NCBI GenBank assembly: GCA_030012235.1 | Contig: JASCXY010000002.1 | Span: 1-55,331 of the forward strand | Direction: 5' to 3' | Length of the DNA stretch: 55,331 nucleotides | From: Balneolaceae bacterium ANBcel3 | GTDB taxonomy: Bacteria; Bacteroidota; Rhodothermia; Balneolales; Natronogracilivirgulaceae | Shown here: in pieces, positions 42,407 to 51,920 of the stretch | Numbering within the stretch: position 1 is the first letter of the stretch | Layout of the letters: every line of letters begins with the position of its first letter | Translations under genes and position numbers: made by a program | Notes under the pieces: generated by a model | The model's database searches: none | What the model saw: only the letters and a program-made list of their open reading frames with translations | What the model was told of the DNA's origin: nothing

Positions 42407-43165
42407 TTACATAGCCATCCCGCCATCCACGGAGAGTACAATACCGGTAATGTATTGAGATGCATCACAAGCAAGAAAACGAACTCCTTGTGCAACGTCT
42501 TCCGGTTGTCCCGCTTTTTTAAAAGGAATACTCTGTTCGATACTTTCAAGAACCTTAGGGTCAAGCTTTTCCGTCATTTCGGTCATAATATATCCCGGAG
42601 CAACGGCATTCACTCTGATGTTTCTCGAAGCGACTTCTTTTGCAAGAGATTTGGTAAACCCGATGATTCCTGCTTTGGAAGCAGAATAATTGGTTTGACC
42701 TGCATTACCGGCAATACCAACCACAGAGCTGATGTTAATTATGGATCCGGACCGTGCCTTCATCATGGGACGTATAGCTGCTTTCGAGTAGTTGAACACA
42801 CTCTTAAGATTTGCATTGATAACACTGTCCCACATTTCTTCGGTCATTCTCATGATCAGTGTATCTCTGGTAATTCCCACATTATTTACCAAAATATCCA
42901 GCGAAGAGAATTCTTTGACAATGGCATCAATGACCTCTACGGCCTGGGCGCAATCAACAGCATCTGCCTGTATGGCTTTTGCTTTAACATTTTTAGACTC
43001 AATTTCTTTAACCACTTCTTCGGAAGCATCATTAAGAGCAATGTCTGTAAATACCACATTTGCTCCGGCACTTGCCAATTCCAGGGCAATCGCCTTTCCG
43101 ATACCCCTTCCACCACCTGTTACCAGTGCTGTCTTTCCTTTAAGAGAATACATATCTGAACTCAT
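42407..43165 (-). CDS. fabG: 3-oxoacyl-ACP reductase FabG
   Basis: A 252-residue short-chain dehydrogenase/reductase that reduces beta-ketoacyl-ACP with NADPH. The cofactor motif is TGGGRGIGKAIA near residue 16, the NNVGITRD motif follows, and the catalytic set is S-Y-K in NISSVVG and NYSASKAG. The C-terminus has DVAQGVRFLACDASQYITG, typical of FabG. It is 37 bp after fabD within the fab cluster. Confidence 0.95.
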   Translation of the reverse strand: MSSDMYSLKGKTALVTGGGRGIGKAIALELASAGANVVFTDIALNDASEEVVKEIESKNVKAKAIQADAVDCAQAVEVIDAIVKEFSSLDILVNNVGITRDTLIMRMTEEMWDSVINANLKSVFNYSKAAIRPMMKARSGSIINISSVVGIAGNAGQTNYSASKAGIIGFTKSLAKEVASRNIRVNAVAPGYIMTEMTEKLDPKVLESIEQSIPFKKAGQPEDVAQGVRFLACDASQYITGIVLSVDGGMAM

Positions 43166-43202
43166 GATACCATCTTTATTTATATACGTAATTATCGTTT
43201 TT

Positions 43203-44087
43203 TTAAAACCCGCTTATACCGGTCTTTTTCAGTGTACGTTTTACCAAACCTTGTAAAACATTCCCTGCCCCAACTTCCACAAAGTGTAATGCTCCATCTT
43301 TTTGCATCTGACGAAGCGTTTGAGTCCAGCGAACAGGGTTTAACATCTGCTTTTTCAAATTAAGTTTCAATGTGTCGGGGTCAGATGAAGCTTCCGCCGT
43401 AACATTGGAATAAACAGGTGCGACGGGGTTATTAAAAGTAAGCTGGTCGATAACTTCTTCCATTTCTTTATTTGCCGGCTCCATAAGGTTTGTGTGGAAA
43501 GCACCACTGACCGGAAGTAACTTAACCATTCTGGCGCCATTTTCACGAAGTTTTTCCATAGCCTGTACTACCCCGTTTTCACTTCCAGAGATAACTACTT
43601 GTCCATCGGCATTGTAGTTTGCAGGCTGTACCAGTTCCTTGCCTTCTTCCGATATGGAGACACAAATCTCTTCAACGACTTCATCAGAAAGTCCAATAAC
43701 AGCAGCCATAGCTCCGGGGTTCTTTTCACCTGCCTCTTGCATCAATTCACCGCGGGTTTTAACGGCTTTAAGGGCATCTTCAAACGATAAGGAACCTGAA
43801 GCTGCCAGTGCCGTATATTCACCGAGGCTATGCCCTGCTACCATGTCCGGAGTGTGTCCCAGTGACTCAAATCGCGCGATGGCATGAAGAAACAGCGCCG
43901 GTTGAGTAAATTTTGTTTGCATTAACTCTTCTTCTGATCCGGCAAACATAATATCGGTGATGCGGTATCCTATAATTTCATTGGCCTCATCGCATCTTTT
44001 TTTAAAAACAGGATCGAAACGATAGCTGTCGGCTCCCATTCCTTTATACTGTGACCCTTGACCCGGAAATACATATGCTTTTTTCAT
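43203..44087 (-). CDS. fabD: Malonyl-CoA:ACP transacylase FabD
   Basis: A 294-residue acyltransferase that loads malonate onto ACP. The N-terminal FPGQGSQYKGMG and nucleophile elbow GHSLGEYTALAASG are diagnostic; the catalytic His is in VSGAFHTNLM. It has normal length, lies 19 bp after fabH and precedes fabG by 37 bp. Confidence 0.95.
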   Translation of the reverse strand: MKKAYVFPGQGSQYKGMGADSYRFDPVFKKRCDEANEIIGYRITDIMFAGSEEELMQTKFTQPALFLHAIARFESLGHTPDMVAGHSLGEYTALAASGSLSFEDALKAVKTRGELMQEAGEKNPGAMAAVIGLSDEVVEEICVSISEEGKELVQPANYNADGQVVISGSENGVVQAMEKLRENGARMVKLLPVSGAFHTNLMEPANKEMEEVIDQLTFNNPVAPVYSNVTAEASSDPDTLKLNLKKQMLNPVRWTQTLRQMQKDGALHFVEVGAGNVLQGLVKRTLKKTGISGF

Positions 44088-44106
44088 ACCATTTATTATT
44101 GGTTAA

Positions 44107-45099
44107 TCAAATCGCCCATTTCAGATAGGTGGCACCCCAGGTGTACCCTCCTCCAAAAGCAGCGAGAATTATATTATCGCCTTTATTAAGTTTATTTCTC
44201 CAATCATAAAGACAAAGCGGTATTGTTGCCGCTGTCGTGTTTCCGTACTTTTCGATATTAATCATCACTTTCTCCGGATCCAGACCCATTCGTCGAGCGG
44301 TGGCATCGATAATGCGGAGATTTGCCTGATGAGGAACCAACCATGCAATGTCATCAGCCGTTAGTCCGTTTTTTTCCATGATTGCTACTGAAACATCGGC
44401 CATCCCTTCCGTGGCTTTTTTAAAAACAATACGGCCTTCCTGCCGGATATAGTGCATTTTTTTATCCACAGTTTCATGAGTTGCGGGATTTCGGCTGCCC
44501 CCTCCTTCCTGCATCAGAGACTCTGCGCCTTCGGCTGAGGAATGAAGAATATGATCTATGATTCCATCTTCGTCTTCTGACGGTTCAATAAGGACACCAG
44601 CAGCAGCGTCGCCAAATAAAATGCATGTTGTACGGTCTGAAAAATCGATAATCGAACTCATTTTGTCAGATCCGAGAACCAAAACTTTCCGGCATTGTCC
44701 GGATTCTACCAGGGCAGCGCCAGAACTTAAGGCAAAAATGAACCCGGAACATGCGGCAGACAAATCATATGCAAAAGCGTTTTTGGCCCCAATCATAGTT
44801 TGTGTTAGACAGGCTGCAGAAGGGAACATATAATCGGGAGTGATGGTCGCCACAATAACGGCATCGATTTCTGCAGGATCAAGATCACGTTGTTTCAGAA
44901 TTTCCCTGGCAGCTTCTGCTGCCATAAAAGCCGTAGCCTTCTCCGGATCTTTAAGCAGTCTTCTTTCTGCTATACCGGTTCGGGTGCGAATCCACTCATC
45001 ATTGGTTTCAACAAGCTTTTCAAGTTCCTTATTGGTTAACACATAATCAGGCAGGAAATGTCCTACAGCTGATATCTTTGCTCTGATTTTTGAATTCAT
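44107..45099 (-). CDS. fabH: Beta-ketoacyl-ACP synthase III FabH
   Basis: A 330-residue enzyme that condenses acetyl-CoA with malonyl-ACP to start fatty-acid synthesis. The N-terminal TNKELEKLVETNDEWIRTRTG is typical. The catalytic Cys is in LSAACSGFIFAL, with the His in LVPHQANLRI and the Asn in EKYGNTTAATIP. It is 146 bp downstream of plsX and 19 bp before fabD. The longer gap before it leaves room for its own promoter, but I could not define one. Confidence 0.96.
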   Translation of the reverse strand: MNSKIRAKISAVGHFLPDYVLTNKELEKLVETNDEWIRTRTGIAERRLLKDPEKATAFMAAEAAREILKQRDLDPAEIDAVIVATITPDYMFPSAACLTQTMIGAKNAFAYDLSAACSGFIFALSSGAALVESGQCRKVLVLGSDKMSSIIDFSDRTTCILFGDAAAGVLIEPSEDEDGIIDHILHSSAEGAESLMQEGGGSRNPATHETVDKKMHYIRQEGRIVFKKATEGMADVSVAIMEKNGLTADDIAWLVPHQANLRIIDATARRMGLDPEKVMINIEKYGNTTAATIPLCLYDWRNKLNKGDNIILAAFGGGYTWGATYLKWAI

Positions 45100-45245
45100 T
45101 TTATATTTATTACTGCTTCTTTACCAAAAATTATGCTACGGGATGAACGCAAAGTTTCACCTGATGCAATCATCTTTTAAAGCATAATTCTATAAACCCC
45201 AGGATAGGTATACCTTCTGAAAGAATCCGTCATAAGTACGTTCTT

Positions 45246-46229
45246 TTATTCAACAGAAGCTATAATTTTCTTATTAATTTCATTTTCGGCCATTTTTACA
45301 GCATTCAGAATCATATTCTTAATAGCTTCCGGAGAGCTACCTCCGTGACCGACCATACTTACTCCATCCACACCAAGGAATGGAACACCACCAACACGCT
45401 GATAATCAAAGGGCTCAAATACTTCTTTCAATACCTCGGAAATAAGTCCCATTTGCTCCTGGTTCAATCCTTTTTTCTTTGCAACGGCCATCAGAAGAAA
45501 CTTTATTGCTTCAGGAATTGACTCACCGAATTTTAAAAGAATATTTCCTACGATACCATCACAGACGAAGACATCTGCCTGGCCTTTCAGAATATCCCTG
45601 CCTTCGATATTACCGACAAATCCGGGCAATCCTTCCATAAGCTGATGAGCATTTTTCAAAATATCCGAACCTTTTTCTTTTTCTTCACCCACATTCAAAA
45701 GGCCGATTCTGGGGACATCTATGCTCATCATATCACGGGCATAAATATTTCCCATAGAAGCAAATTGTAACAGAATTTCAGGCTTAACCTCAAGATTGGC
45801 ACCTGCGTCAATCATAAGTCCGAGCCCTTTTACTGTAGGAAAATAGGTAGCAATAACGGGTCTGATTACACCTTTCAACCGTCCGAGGATGAAGGTGGAA
45901 GCAGCCATAAGTGCTCCGGTATTACCTGCGCTTACAAATCCGTCCACCATCCCTTTTTTGTGCATTCCCAGTCCGATAACAATCGATGAATCCGGTTTGC
46001 TTTTTACAGCAGTAGCCGGCGATTCATTCATACCAATTACCTGACTAGTATTATGCACCAGGATCCGGTCGGAAGGATACCTATTATCCTTTAGAACTTC
46101 CTTAATAGAGTCTTCCGGTCCAAGCAACACGACCGATAACTCCTCGTTCTCTTCAAGCGCTAAAAGGGATCCGAGTACGGGGTTTTTAGGATAATGATCT
46201 CCACCTGCAGCATCTACGGCGATTTTCAT
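45246..46229 (-). CDS. plsX: Phosphate acyltransferase PlsX
   Basis: A 327-residue enzyme that makes acyl-phosphate from acyl-ACP for phospholipid synthesis. The N-terminus IAVDAAGGDHYPKNPVLG and the segment VSAGNTGALMAAST are family signatures, as is CDGIVGNILLKFGES. It is 46 bp after rpmF, in the standard rpmF-plsX-fabH order, linking membrane lipid supply to the fab genes. Confidence 0.96.
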   Translation of the reverse strand: MKIAVDAAGGDHYPKNPVLGSLLALEENEELSVVLLGPEDSIKEVLKDNRYPSDRILVHNTSQVIGMNESPATAVKSKPDSSIVIGLGMHKKGMVDGFVSAGNTGALMAASTFILGRLKGVIRPVIATYFPTVKGLGLMIDAGANLEVKPEILLQFASMGNIYARDMMSIDVPRIGLLNVGEEKEKGSDILKNAHQLMEGLPGFVGNIEGRDILKGQADVFVCDGIVGNILLKFGESIPEAIKFLLMAVAKKKGLNQEQMGLISEVLKEVFEPFDYQRVGGVPFLGVDGVSMVGHGGSSPEAIKNMILNAVKMAENEINKKIIASVE

Positions 46230-46275
46230 ATTAGAAATATTTCTAAGGTTAAGGGTACGTTGTTAAGATATAACG

Positions 46276-46461
46276 CTACGCTTCTGTTGCTGCTTTAGTA
46301 ACCTGGCGGCCACGATAATAGCCACATTCTCCACATGCCCTGTGACGCATGTGAATCGCACCACAATTTGTGCATTCGGTCAATGTAACATCAGACAGTT
46401 TCTGATGCGTTCTTCTTTTATCCCGACGGGCCTTTGAAGTTTTTCTTTTTGGATGTGCCAT
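46276..46461 (-). CDS. rpmF: Ribosomal protein L32
   Basis: A 61-residue large-subunit protein starting at the ATG at 46461 ([17 protein letters not shown]), the standard L32 N-terminus; an in-frame ATG at 46518 would add 19 residues not seen in the family and would run into the upstream gene. A zinc ribbon is visible as CxxC...CxxC ([18 protein letters not shown]). It lies between DUF177 (20 bp) and plsX (46 bp). Confidence 0.95.
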   Translation of the reverse strand: MAHPKRKTSKARRDKRRTHQKLSDVTLTECTNCGAIHMRHRACGECGYYRGRQVTKAATEA

Positions 46462-46481
46462 AAGTCTTTTTGTTAATTCTG

Positions 46482-47015
46482 TTAATTGTTGCGTTTTAAT
46501 TTCTTTAACGAATCCCAACGCGGATCGGTTGAATCATCCTCTGTTTCACCAAACGATGCCGAATACCCGGATATTTCCCCGTCGTTTATGTATCTGGGAT
46601 GGATCTTTTTAACAGGAATACTTAGCAAAACGCCATCTCTGATTTCCCTGGTTATATCAATAACATTTTGAGAAGGATCCATCGATTTGAGTGCTCCACC
46701 CAAATCTTCCCTCTCATCGATCACTCTGTTCTGAAAAACCACTTCATAGGATCCGGTTGTTTCTGCTTCGTATGTATCCAGTGAACGGTCGCATACAAAT
46801 TCAGCTTCGGTGCGATAATGGCACTGAATTCGGATATGATCGTCCTGTTTATTGAACTCTAAGGTCAAAAAAACGTTCTTAATTCCTGATTCGAGAATAT
46901 CCAACTCTTCAGCACTCATAGAAAGCTTTTCCTCAGAAATGCCTTTGGGTATCTCGTTTATCCTAAATGAAACCATGTACTCTTCGGTTTCTTCTTTTAA
47001 TTTCAAAGCTAACAA
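46482..47015 (-). CDS. YceD/DUF177 family protein
   Basis: A 177-residue DUF177 protein, the usual neighbour of rpmF and thought to act in 23S rRNA accumulation or ribosome assembly. The family's central cysteine motif (CxRC) appears here as VCDRSLD, with the second Cys replaced by Ser. The C-terminus has [15 protein letters not shown], the DPRW...L tail that is diagnostic for the family. Met14 ([12 protein letters not shown]) is an alternative start. The stop is 20 bp before rpmF. Confidence 0.85.
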   Translation of the reverse strand: MLALKLKEETEEYMVSFRINEIPKGISEEKLSMSAEELDILESGIKNVFLTLEFNKQDDHIRIQCHYRTEAEFVCDRSLDTYEAETTGSYEVVFQNRVIDEREDLGGALKSMDPSQNVIDITREIRDGVLLSIPVKKIHPRYINDGEISGYSASFGETEDDSTDPRWDSLKKLKRNN

Positions 47016-47044
47016 ATTTAGTAATAATTGACGTTATAAACAAT

Positions 47045-47686
47045 CTATGAAAACAGACCAAACCTTCGCTGTTCAATCAGCTCAATGATCTTTCCCAGGT
47101 CTTCCTTATTGTTTACAAAATCAAGATGATCGGTATCGACAATAAGCTTTTCATGCGGATACCTTGAAATCCAGTCCTCATAGAGCTTATTCAGGCGTTC
47201 CAGATATTCAATACGAATGCTGCTTTCATAATCCCGGCCTCGCTGCTGAATTTGCCTTACCAGTGTCGGGACATCGGCTCTAAGATATATTAACAGGTCC
47301 GGTGGTTTCAGAAAATCAACCATTTCCTGAAACAGCGCTTTGTAATTGTCAAAATCTCTTTTGCTCATTAATCCCATTTCGTAGAGATTTTTTGCAAAAA
47401 TTTCCACATCCTCATAAATGGTTCTGTCCTGGATGAAGCTTTGCCGGGTACGGACTATTTGATTCTGACTTCGAAAGCGACTGGATAAAAAATAAATCTG
47501 CAGATTAAAACTCCAGCGTCTCATATCGTTATAGAAGTCAGACAAGTAGGGGTTGTCGTCTACAGACTCTTTAAAAGCTTTCCAGTTAAAGTGTTTTGCC
47601 AGTAAGGTAGTGAGAGAGGATTTTCCTGCTCCAATATTGCCGGCAATGGCATAGTAAGAAAACTCCTGTTTTTTTCCGGTATCCAT
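47045..47686 (-). CDS. Deoxynucleoside kinase (dGK/dAK family)
   Basis: A 213-residue kinase of the thymidine-kinase-2/deoxyguanosine kinase fold for salvage of deoxynucleosides. The P-loop is GNIGAGKSSL near residue 16; the substrate motif is QDRTIYEDVEIFAKNL, resembling dGK/dAK enzymes of Gram-positive bacteria and Bacteroidota. The lid region is QIQQRGRDYES. It starts 9 bp after pgi. Substrate preference (dA, dG or dC) is not decided by sequence alone. Confidence 0.88.
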   Translation of the reverse strand: MDTGKKQEFSYYAIAGNIGAGKSSLTTLLAKHFNWKAFKESVDDNPYLSDFYNDMRRWSFNLQIYFLSSRFRSQNQIVRTRQSFIQDRTIYEDVEIFAKNLYEMGLMSKRDFDNYKALFQEMVDFLKPPDLLIYLRADVPTLVRQIQQRGRDYESSIRIEYLERLNKLYEDWISRYPHEKLIVDTDHLDFVNNKEDLGKIIELIEQRRFGLFS

Positions 47687-47695
47687 AGATGTTCT

Positions 47696-48985
47696 CTATT
47701 TTTTACCAAGAAGCTGATACATAGCTTTCTTATAGTCTTCGACCCCGGGCTGATCAAAGGGGTTCTCACCGATGGCATACACAAAAAGTGCTGTTGCCAG
47801 CTCAAAGTAATAAATAGCCTGGCCAAGAGATTCTTCGTTACGTTTTTCAAGGTGTGCTGTAAAAACAGGTACACCCCCATCAAGATGTGCCTGAAGAGTT
47901 CCCTGATATGCTTTACTATTGATCTCCTCCATACTTTTACCGGCAAGATAGTTCAGTCCGTCGTAATCTCTTGGATCTTCTTCTATAATTACAGATTCGC
48001 CGGGCTTATCAACAGTGATAAACGTTTCGATGATATTACGTTTTCCATCCTGAACCATTTGTCCAAGGCTGTGCAAATCTGTAGAGTATTGTGCTACAGC
48101 CGGGAATAACCCTTGTCCGTTTTTCCCTTCGCTTTCTCCATAAAGTTGTTGCAGCCAACCACCGAATGAAACCAGATCGGGCTCAAATGTAGAAATCAGG
48201 TCAATCGCAAACCCCTGGTTGTAGAGGGCATATCTGGCCGTTACGTATTCCAAAAGATTGGTTCGGTTTTCATCAAGGAAACGATATGCGTCAACGGCAC
48301 CGTAAAACAGCTGTTTAATATTGATCCCGGTCACGGCAATCGGCAGGAGGCCTACCGGAGTTAACACAGAAAATCTTCCTCCTACATCGTCCGGAAGAAT
48401 AAATTTCCGGTAACCATGCGCCCGAATAATTTTATTCAGAGCTCCCCCTTCCCTGCTGGTTGTACAGTAAATCCTGGAAATGGCTTCATCTCCATACTGG
48501 TCATGCATCCATTTTCTAAGTACACGAAAAGCAACCGCCGTTTCCATTGTTGTTCCCGACTTGGAAATAACGTTCATGTATACTTCTTTGCGGCTTCCAT
48601 CCGGTTTTGGGGTTTCAAGGTAAGCCACAAGATCTTTTAAATACGATCCGGATATCTGATGACCAGCATAAATGATTTCCGGCCCGTCAGACTGAAACCC
48701 GGAATGTAAAGCATCGATGACCGCTTTTGCCCCAAGGTAGGATCCACCAATACCACATATAATAAAGATATCGGCTTTTTTATTGATATCTGATCCCACC
48801 GAATCCAGGTTTTCCAGCAGAGCATCGTTTGGTTCTGCCAAAATGGACTGCCAACCAAGCCATTCTGTTCCTTCTCCTGTTCGGTCATCAAAGGATTTTG
48901 ATGATATCATTACGCGTTCATGCGATTGGCGCCATTGCTTGTCTGTAACAAATGCACGTGCCCGTGCGGAATCAATTTTAAACAT
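47696..48985 (-). CDS. pgi: Glucose-6-phosphate isomerase
   Basis: Interconverts glucose-6-phosphate and fructose-6-phosphate. The 429-residue length matches the short bacterial form. Motifs include GIGGSYLGAKAV, VISKSGTTMETAVAFR and DVGGRFSVLTPVGLLP; the catalytic Glu is in YGESEGKNGQG. It lies 12 bp after pfkA on the same strand, so two consecutive glycolytic steps are co-transcribed. Confidence 0.95.
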   Translation of the reverse strand: MFKIDSARARAFVTDKQWRQSHERVMISSKSFDDRTGEGTEWLGWQSILAEPNDALLENLDSVGSDINKKADIFIICGIGGSYLGAKAVIDALHSGFQSDGPEIIYAGHQISGSYLKDLVAYLETPKPDGSRKEVYMNVISKSGTTMETAVAFRVLRKWMHDQYGDEAISRIYCTTSREGGALNKIIRAHGYRKFILPDDVGGRFSVLTPVGLLPIAVTGINIKQLFYGAVDAYRFLDENRTNLLEYVTARYALYNQGFAIDLISTFEPDLVSFGGWLQQLYGESEGKNGQGLFPAVAQYSTDLHSLGQMVQDGKRNIIETFITVDKPGESVIIEEDPRDYDGLNYLAGKSMEEINSKAYQGTLQAHLDGGVPVFTAHLEKRNEESLGQAIYYFELATALFVYAIGENPFDQPGVEDYKKAMYQLLGKK

Positions 48986-48997
48986 AAAAGTGCTTGT

Positions 48998-49975
48998 TTA
49001 GCTCAAAACTTTTGCAAGTTCAAGAAGTTCGTAATTAAGGCTTTTCTTTTTGGCCCATGTATTTTTCATGGGAGTTAATTTTGTCTGATTGTTCACAACT
49101 CCGACCATAACATTGGTATGGCCATCAACCAGGGCCTGTACAGCGGCACTGCCAAGCCGGCTGGCGAGTACACGGTCTCTGGATGTCGGAGACCCACCAC
49201 GCTGGATGTGTCCGAGGACACTGACCCTCATTTCGTATTTTTCGAAATCCTCTTTCAGGTTTTCAGCAAGTTTTATGGCACCTCCGGTTTCATCGCCCTC
49301 GGCGACAATGACCAAACTGCTTCGGCGCTGAACGCGGAATACTTCACTAAGCGATTCCCGGACATCATCAATACGAGAAACAGCTTCCGGAAGTAAAATC
49401 AACTCGGCTCCCGTTGCAATCCCTGTTTCAAGAGCAATAAACCCGGCCTCACGCCCCATCACTTCAACAAGAAAAAGGCGATCGTGAGCATCTGCTGTAT
49501 CCCTGATTTTGTCTATGGCATCCATCGCAGTATTCATTGCGGTATCGTAGCCAATCGTTTCGTCGGTTCCGGATAAATCATTATCAATGGTCCCGGGAAC
49601 CCCGATCACAGGAATGCCGAATTCTTCATTCAGCTCAGTGGCACCACGAAACGTTCCGTCGCCACCAATGGCAACAATAGCATCTACATTCGCTTTTTTT
49701 AGATTCTCTACCGCTTTTTCCCGGCCTTCTCTTGCTCTGAAATCTTTGGATCTGGCAGACTTGAGTATGGTGCCGCCTCGCTGAATAATATTGGAAACCG
49801 AATGATCATGCAGATCGACAAGATCATCATCGATCATCCCCTGGTATCCAAAACGTACACCAACAACAGACAAATCATTATTGATAGCTGTGCGAACTAC
49901 AGCGCGAACGGCTGCATTCATTCCCGGAGAATCTCCTCCACTTGTAAAAACCGCTATTTTTTTGATTGTTTTCAA
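48998..49975 (-). CDS. pfkA: ATP-dependent 6-phosphofructokinase PfkA
   Basis: Phosphorylates fructose-6-phosphate at the committed step of glycolysis; 325 residues. Motifs: TSGGDSPGMNAAVR, IGGDGTFRGA (Gly of GGDGT indicates ATP rather than PPi use), PGTIDNDLSGTDETIG and VEVMGREAGFIAL. HIQRGGSPTSRDRVLA is the late PFK signature. It opens the (-) run that reaches to the M1 gene at 35738, and is divergent from the polyprenyl synthase over 126 bp. Confidence 0.96.
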   Translation of the reverse strand: MKTIKKIAVFTSGGDSPGMNAAVRAVVRTAINNDLSVVGVRFGYQGMIDDDLVDLHDHSVSNIIQRGGTILKSARSKDFRAREGREKAVENLKKANVDAIVAIGGDGTFRGATELNEEFGIPVIGVPGTIDNDLSGTDETIGYDTAMNTAMDAIDKIRDTADAHDRLFLVEVMGREAGFIALETGIATGAELILLPEAVSRIDDVRESLSEVFRVQRRSSLVIVAEGDETGGAIKLAENLKEDFEKYEMRVSVLGHIQRGGSPTSRDRVLASRLGSAAVQALVDGHTNVMVGVVNNQTKLTPMKNTWAKKKSLNYELLELAKVLS

Positions 49976-50101
49976 TGTCTTTTATAGGATTTTGTGATGA
50001 GAATTATGCTAAATTAAAACCTCAGGCTGTTTTTAATAGCAGGATTTTATTTTTAAGGTTGAAAGATACCAAATTAATCTCAAAATGATGGACTCTTTTG
50101 C

Positions 50102-51118
50102 ATGATATCTGATAATTCGGAGTACACGGAAAAAGATAAAAAAACAATCTCTTCTCTCGCAGAAATTCAAAAACCTATCCGTGCTGAGCTTAACGCTTTC
50201 AAAGTACATTTTAAGAAACATCTCAGAACCGATGTTTTTTTGTTGAACCGGCTCATCGATTATCTGCTCCGGATGAAGGGTAAAGAAATGCGCCCGTTAT
50301 TGGTCCTTTTATCTGCCCGAATCAGTGGAGAGATCTCTGAGCGGACGTATACGGCGGCTACCATGATTGAGCTTTTACACACGGCAACCCTGATTCATGA
50401 TGATGTCGTGGATGAAGCCGAAAAGCGTCGTGGATTCTTCAGTATCAATTATATATGGAAAAATAAAGCCAGTGTCCTGCTGGGAGATTATTTACTGGCC
50501 AGAGGCCTTTTAGTTGCCGTTCGTGAGAAAGAAACCGAGTTACTGGAGTCGCTCTCAACAGCGGTTCAGAAAATGAGCGAGGGAGAATTGCGCCAGTTAA
50601 AAGCCAGTAAACTTCAAAACATCACCGAAGACAAGTACTTTCAGATTATATCCGAGAAAACAGGAAGTTTGTTGGTCGCCTGTTGTGAATGCGGAGCCAT
50701 CAGTACCGGTGCTTCACCAGAAATAAGAGAGCGGCTTAAGTTGATAGGATATCATATTGGCCTGGCATTTCAAATAAAGGATGACCTTTTAGATTACAGT
50801 AGCAATAATACCGGTAAAAGCAGCGCAAATGACATTATTGAACGGAAGATCACGCTGCCGTTTTTAGCAGCAATGGATTCATCAGATCGGCGTGCAAAAA
50901 GAACCATGAAACGCCTTTACCGGAAAAAAAACAAAACCGATGAAGATATTTCAGAAATAAAATCGTTTGTTTATCATTCAGGCGGTATAGCGTATGCCAA
51001 AAATAAAATGGAATATTATGCAGGATGTGCGTTGAAGTTGCTGTATGAATTTCCAGATAGTGAAACCCGCCATATTTTTTCCGAATTTATTCGATTTGTC
51101 ATCTACAGAAAAAAATAA
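50102..51118 (+). CDS. Polyprenyl diphosphate synthase
   Basis: A 338-residue trans-isoprenyl diphosphate synthase for quinone side chains or a related long-chain product. The first aspartate-rich motif is LIHDDVVDEAEKRRG, with DDxxD; the second is IKDDLLDYS. Other features include GKEMRPLLVLLSARI and LLGDYLLARG. Octaprenyl/heptaprenyl-type synthases have this pattern, and it suits quinone supply for complex I. The 3' end overlaps the next gene by up to 74 bp. Confidence 0.9.
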   Translation: MISDNSEYTEKDKKTISSLAEIQKPIRAELNAFKVHFKKHLRTDVFLLNRLIDYLLRMKGKEMRPLLVLLSARISGEISERTYTAATMIELLHTATLIHDDVVDEAEKRRGFFSINYIWKNKASVLLGDYLLARGLLVAVREKETELLESLSTAVQKMSEGELRQLKASKLQNITEDKYFQIISEKTGSLLVACCECGAISTGASPEIRERLKLIGYHIGLAFQIKDDLLDYSSNNTGKSSANDIIERKITLPFLAAMDSSDRRAKRTMKRLYRKKNKTDEDISEIKSFVYHSGGIAYAKNKMEYYAGCALKLLYEFPDSETRHIFSEFIRFVIYRKK

Positions 51119-51920
51119 CATTCATATTTCGGGGCCCTCTTATCTTTTTTTGTCCGATGTCCACCTCGGAGCGTTTGATGACAGTAAAAATAATCAACTG
51201 GAAGACGACCTGGTCCAACTGATTGATTTTTGTGAAAAGAACCATGTTCGCCCGGTTGTCCTTGGGGATTTTTTTGATTTTTGGATGGAATATAAAGGTT
51301 TCAGGCCTGCTTTGGGTACCCGTATCCTTGGCCGATTTGCAGAGTTTCACAAAAAAACCGGTAATAATACCCTTTTTATTACTGGAAATCATGACAACTG
51401 GACCCTGAACGATGGCGTTTTAAAACAAACCGGATTTGATCTTGAGCATGAATACCGAATCATGGATATTAATAATAGCAAGGTAATGGTTTTTCATGGT
51501 GATGGATTCAAAAAAAGTGAGATGAAATACCCCCGGCCAATGTTTCACCGGATTCTGAGAAACCCGATTTTTACGTCCATTTACCGTGCCCTACTTTCAC
51601 CAACCAGAGGCCTTGCCATCATGGCTGCTTTTTCCAAACATTCCAGAAAAAAAAGCAACGCTGAGGATACCTCTAATAGCTGTTTGCGTCTGAATCGTTG
51701 GGTAGATGAATATTCAAAAGAAAATTCAACCATCTCTGCATATTTGTATGGACATACGCACCATGCAGAAATACGACAAAATTTCAGAGCCGTAATGGTT
51801 AACTGCGGCTATTTCGGCAAAGACCGAACGGCTTGTCTTTATACGAACCATCGCTTTGAACTCGTTTATTGGAATAGTGCTGATTGCACATTAACCCGGT
51901 TTCAAAAACCATCTGTATGA
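51045..51920 (+). CDS. LpxH-like UDP-2,3-diacylglucosamine diphosphatase family metallophosphoesterase
   Basis: A calcineurin-like phosphoesterase with the LpxH pattern: LFLSDVHLGAF, VLGDFFDFWMEY, ITGNHDNWTLN, FHGDGF and GHTHHAE, which together give the dinuclear metal site. LpxH makes lipid X in lipid A synthesis, so the call implies lipopolysaccharide. The first ATG in frame is used, overlapping the previous gene by 74 bp. A TTG at 51096 gives a shorter overlap and is equally plausible. It overlaps the PBP1A start by 4 bp, so the three envelope genes are likely coupled. Confidence 0.75.
   Translation: MNFQIVKPAIFFPNLFDLSSTEKNNIHISGPSYLFLSDVHLGAFDDSKNNQLEDDLVQLIDFCEKNHVRPVVLGDFFDFWMEYKGFRPALGTRILGRFAEFHKKTGNNTLFITGNHDNWTLNDGVLKQTGFDLEHEYRIMDINNSKVMVFHGDGFKKSEMKYPRPMFHRILRNPIFTSIYRALLSPTRGLAIMAAFSKHSRKKSNAEDTSNSCLRLNRWVDEYSKENSTISAYLYGHTHHAEIRQNFRAVMVNCGYFGKDRTACLYTNHRFELVYWNSADCTLTRFQKPSV

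Noticed and set aside
42455-43159. A 234-codon open frame on the (+) strand opposite fabG
   Set aside because: It is antisense to a clear fabG and its product is rich in Cys, His and Phe, as expected from reverse reading of a coding strand.
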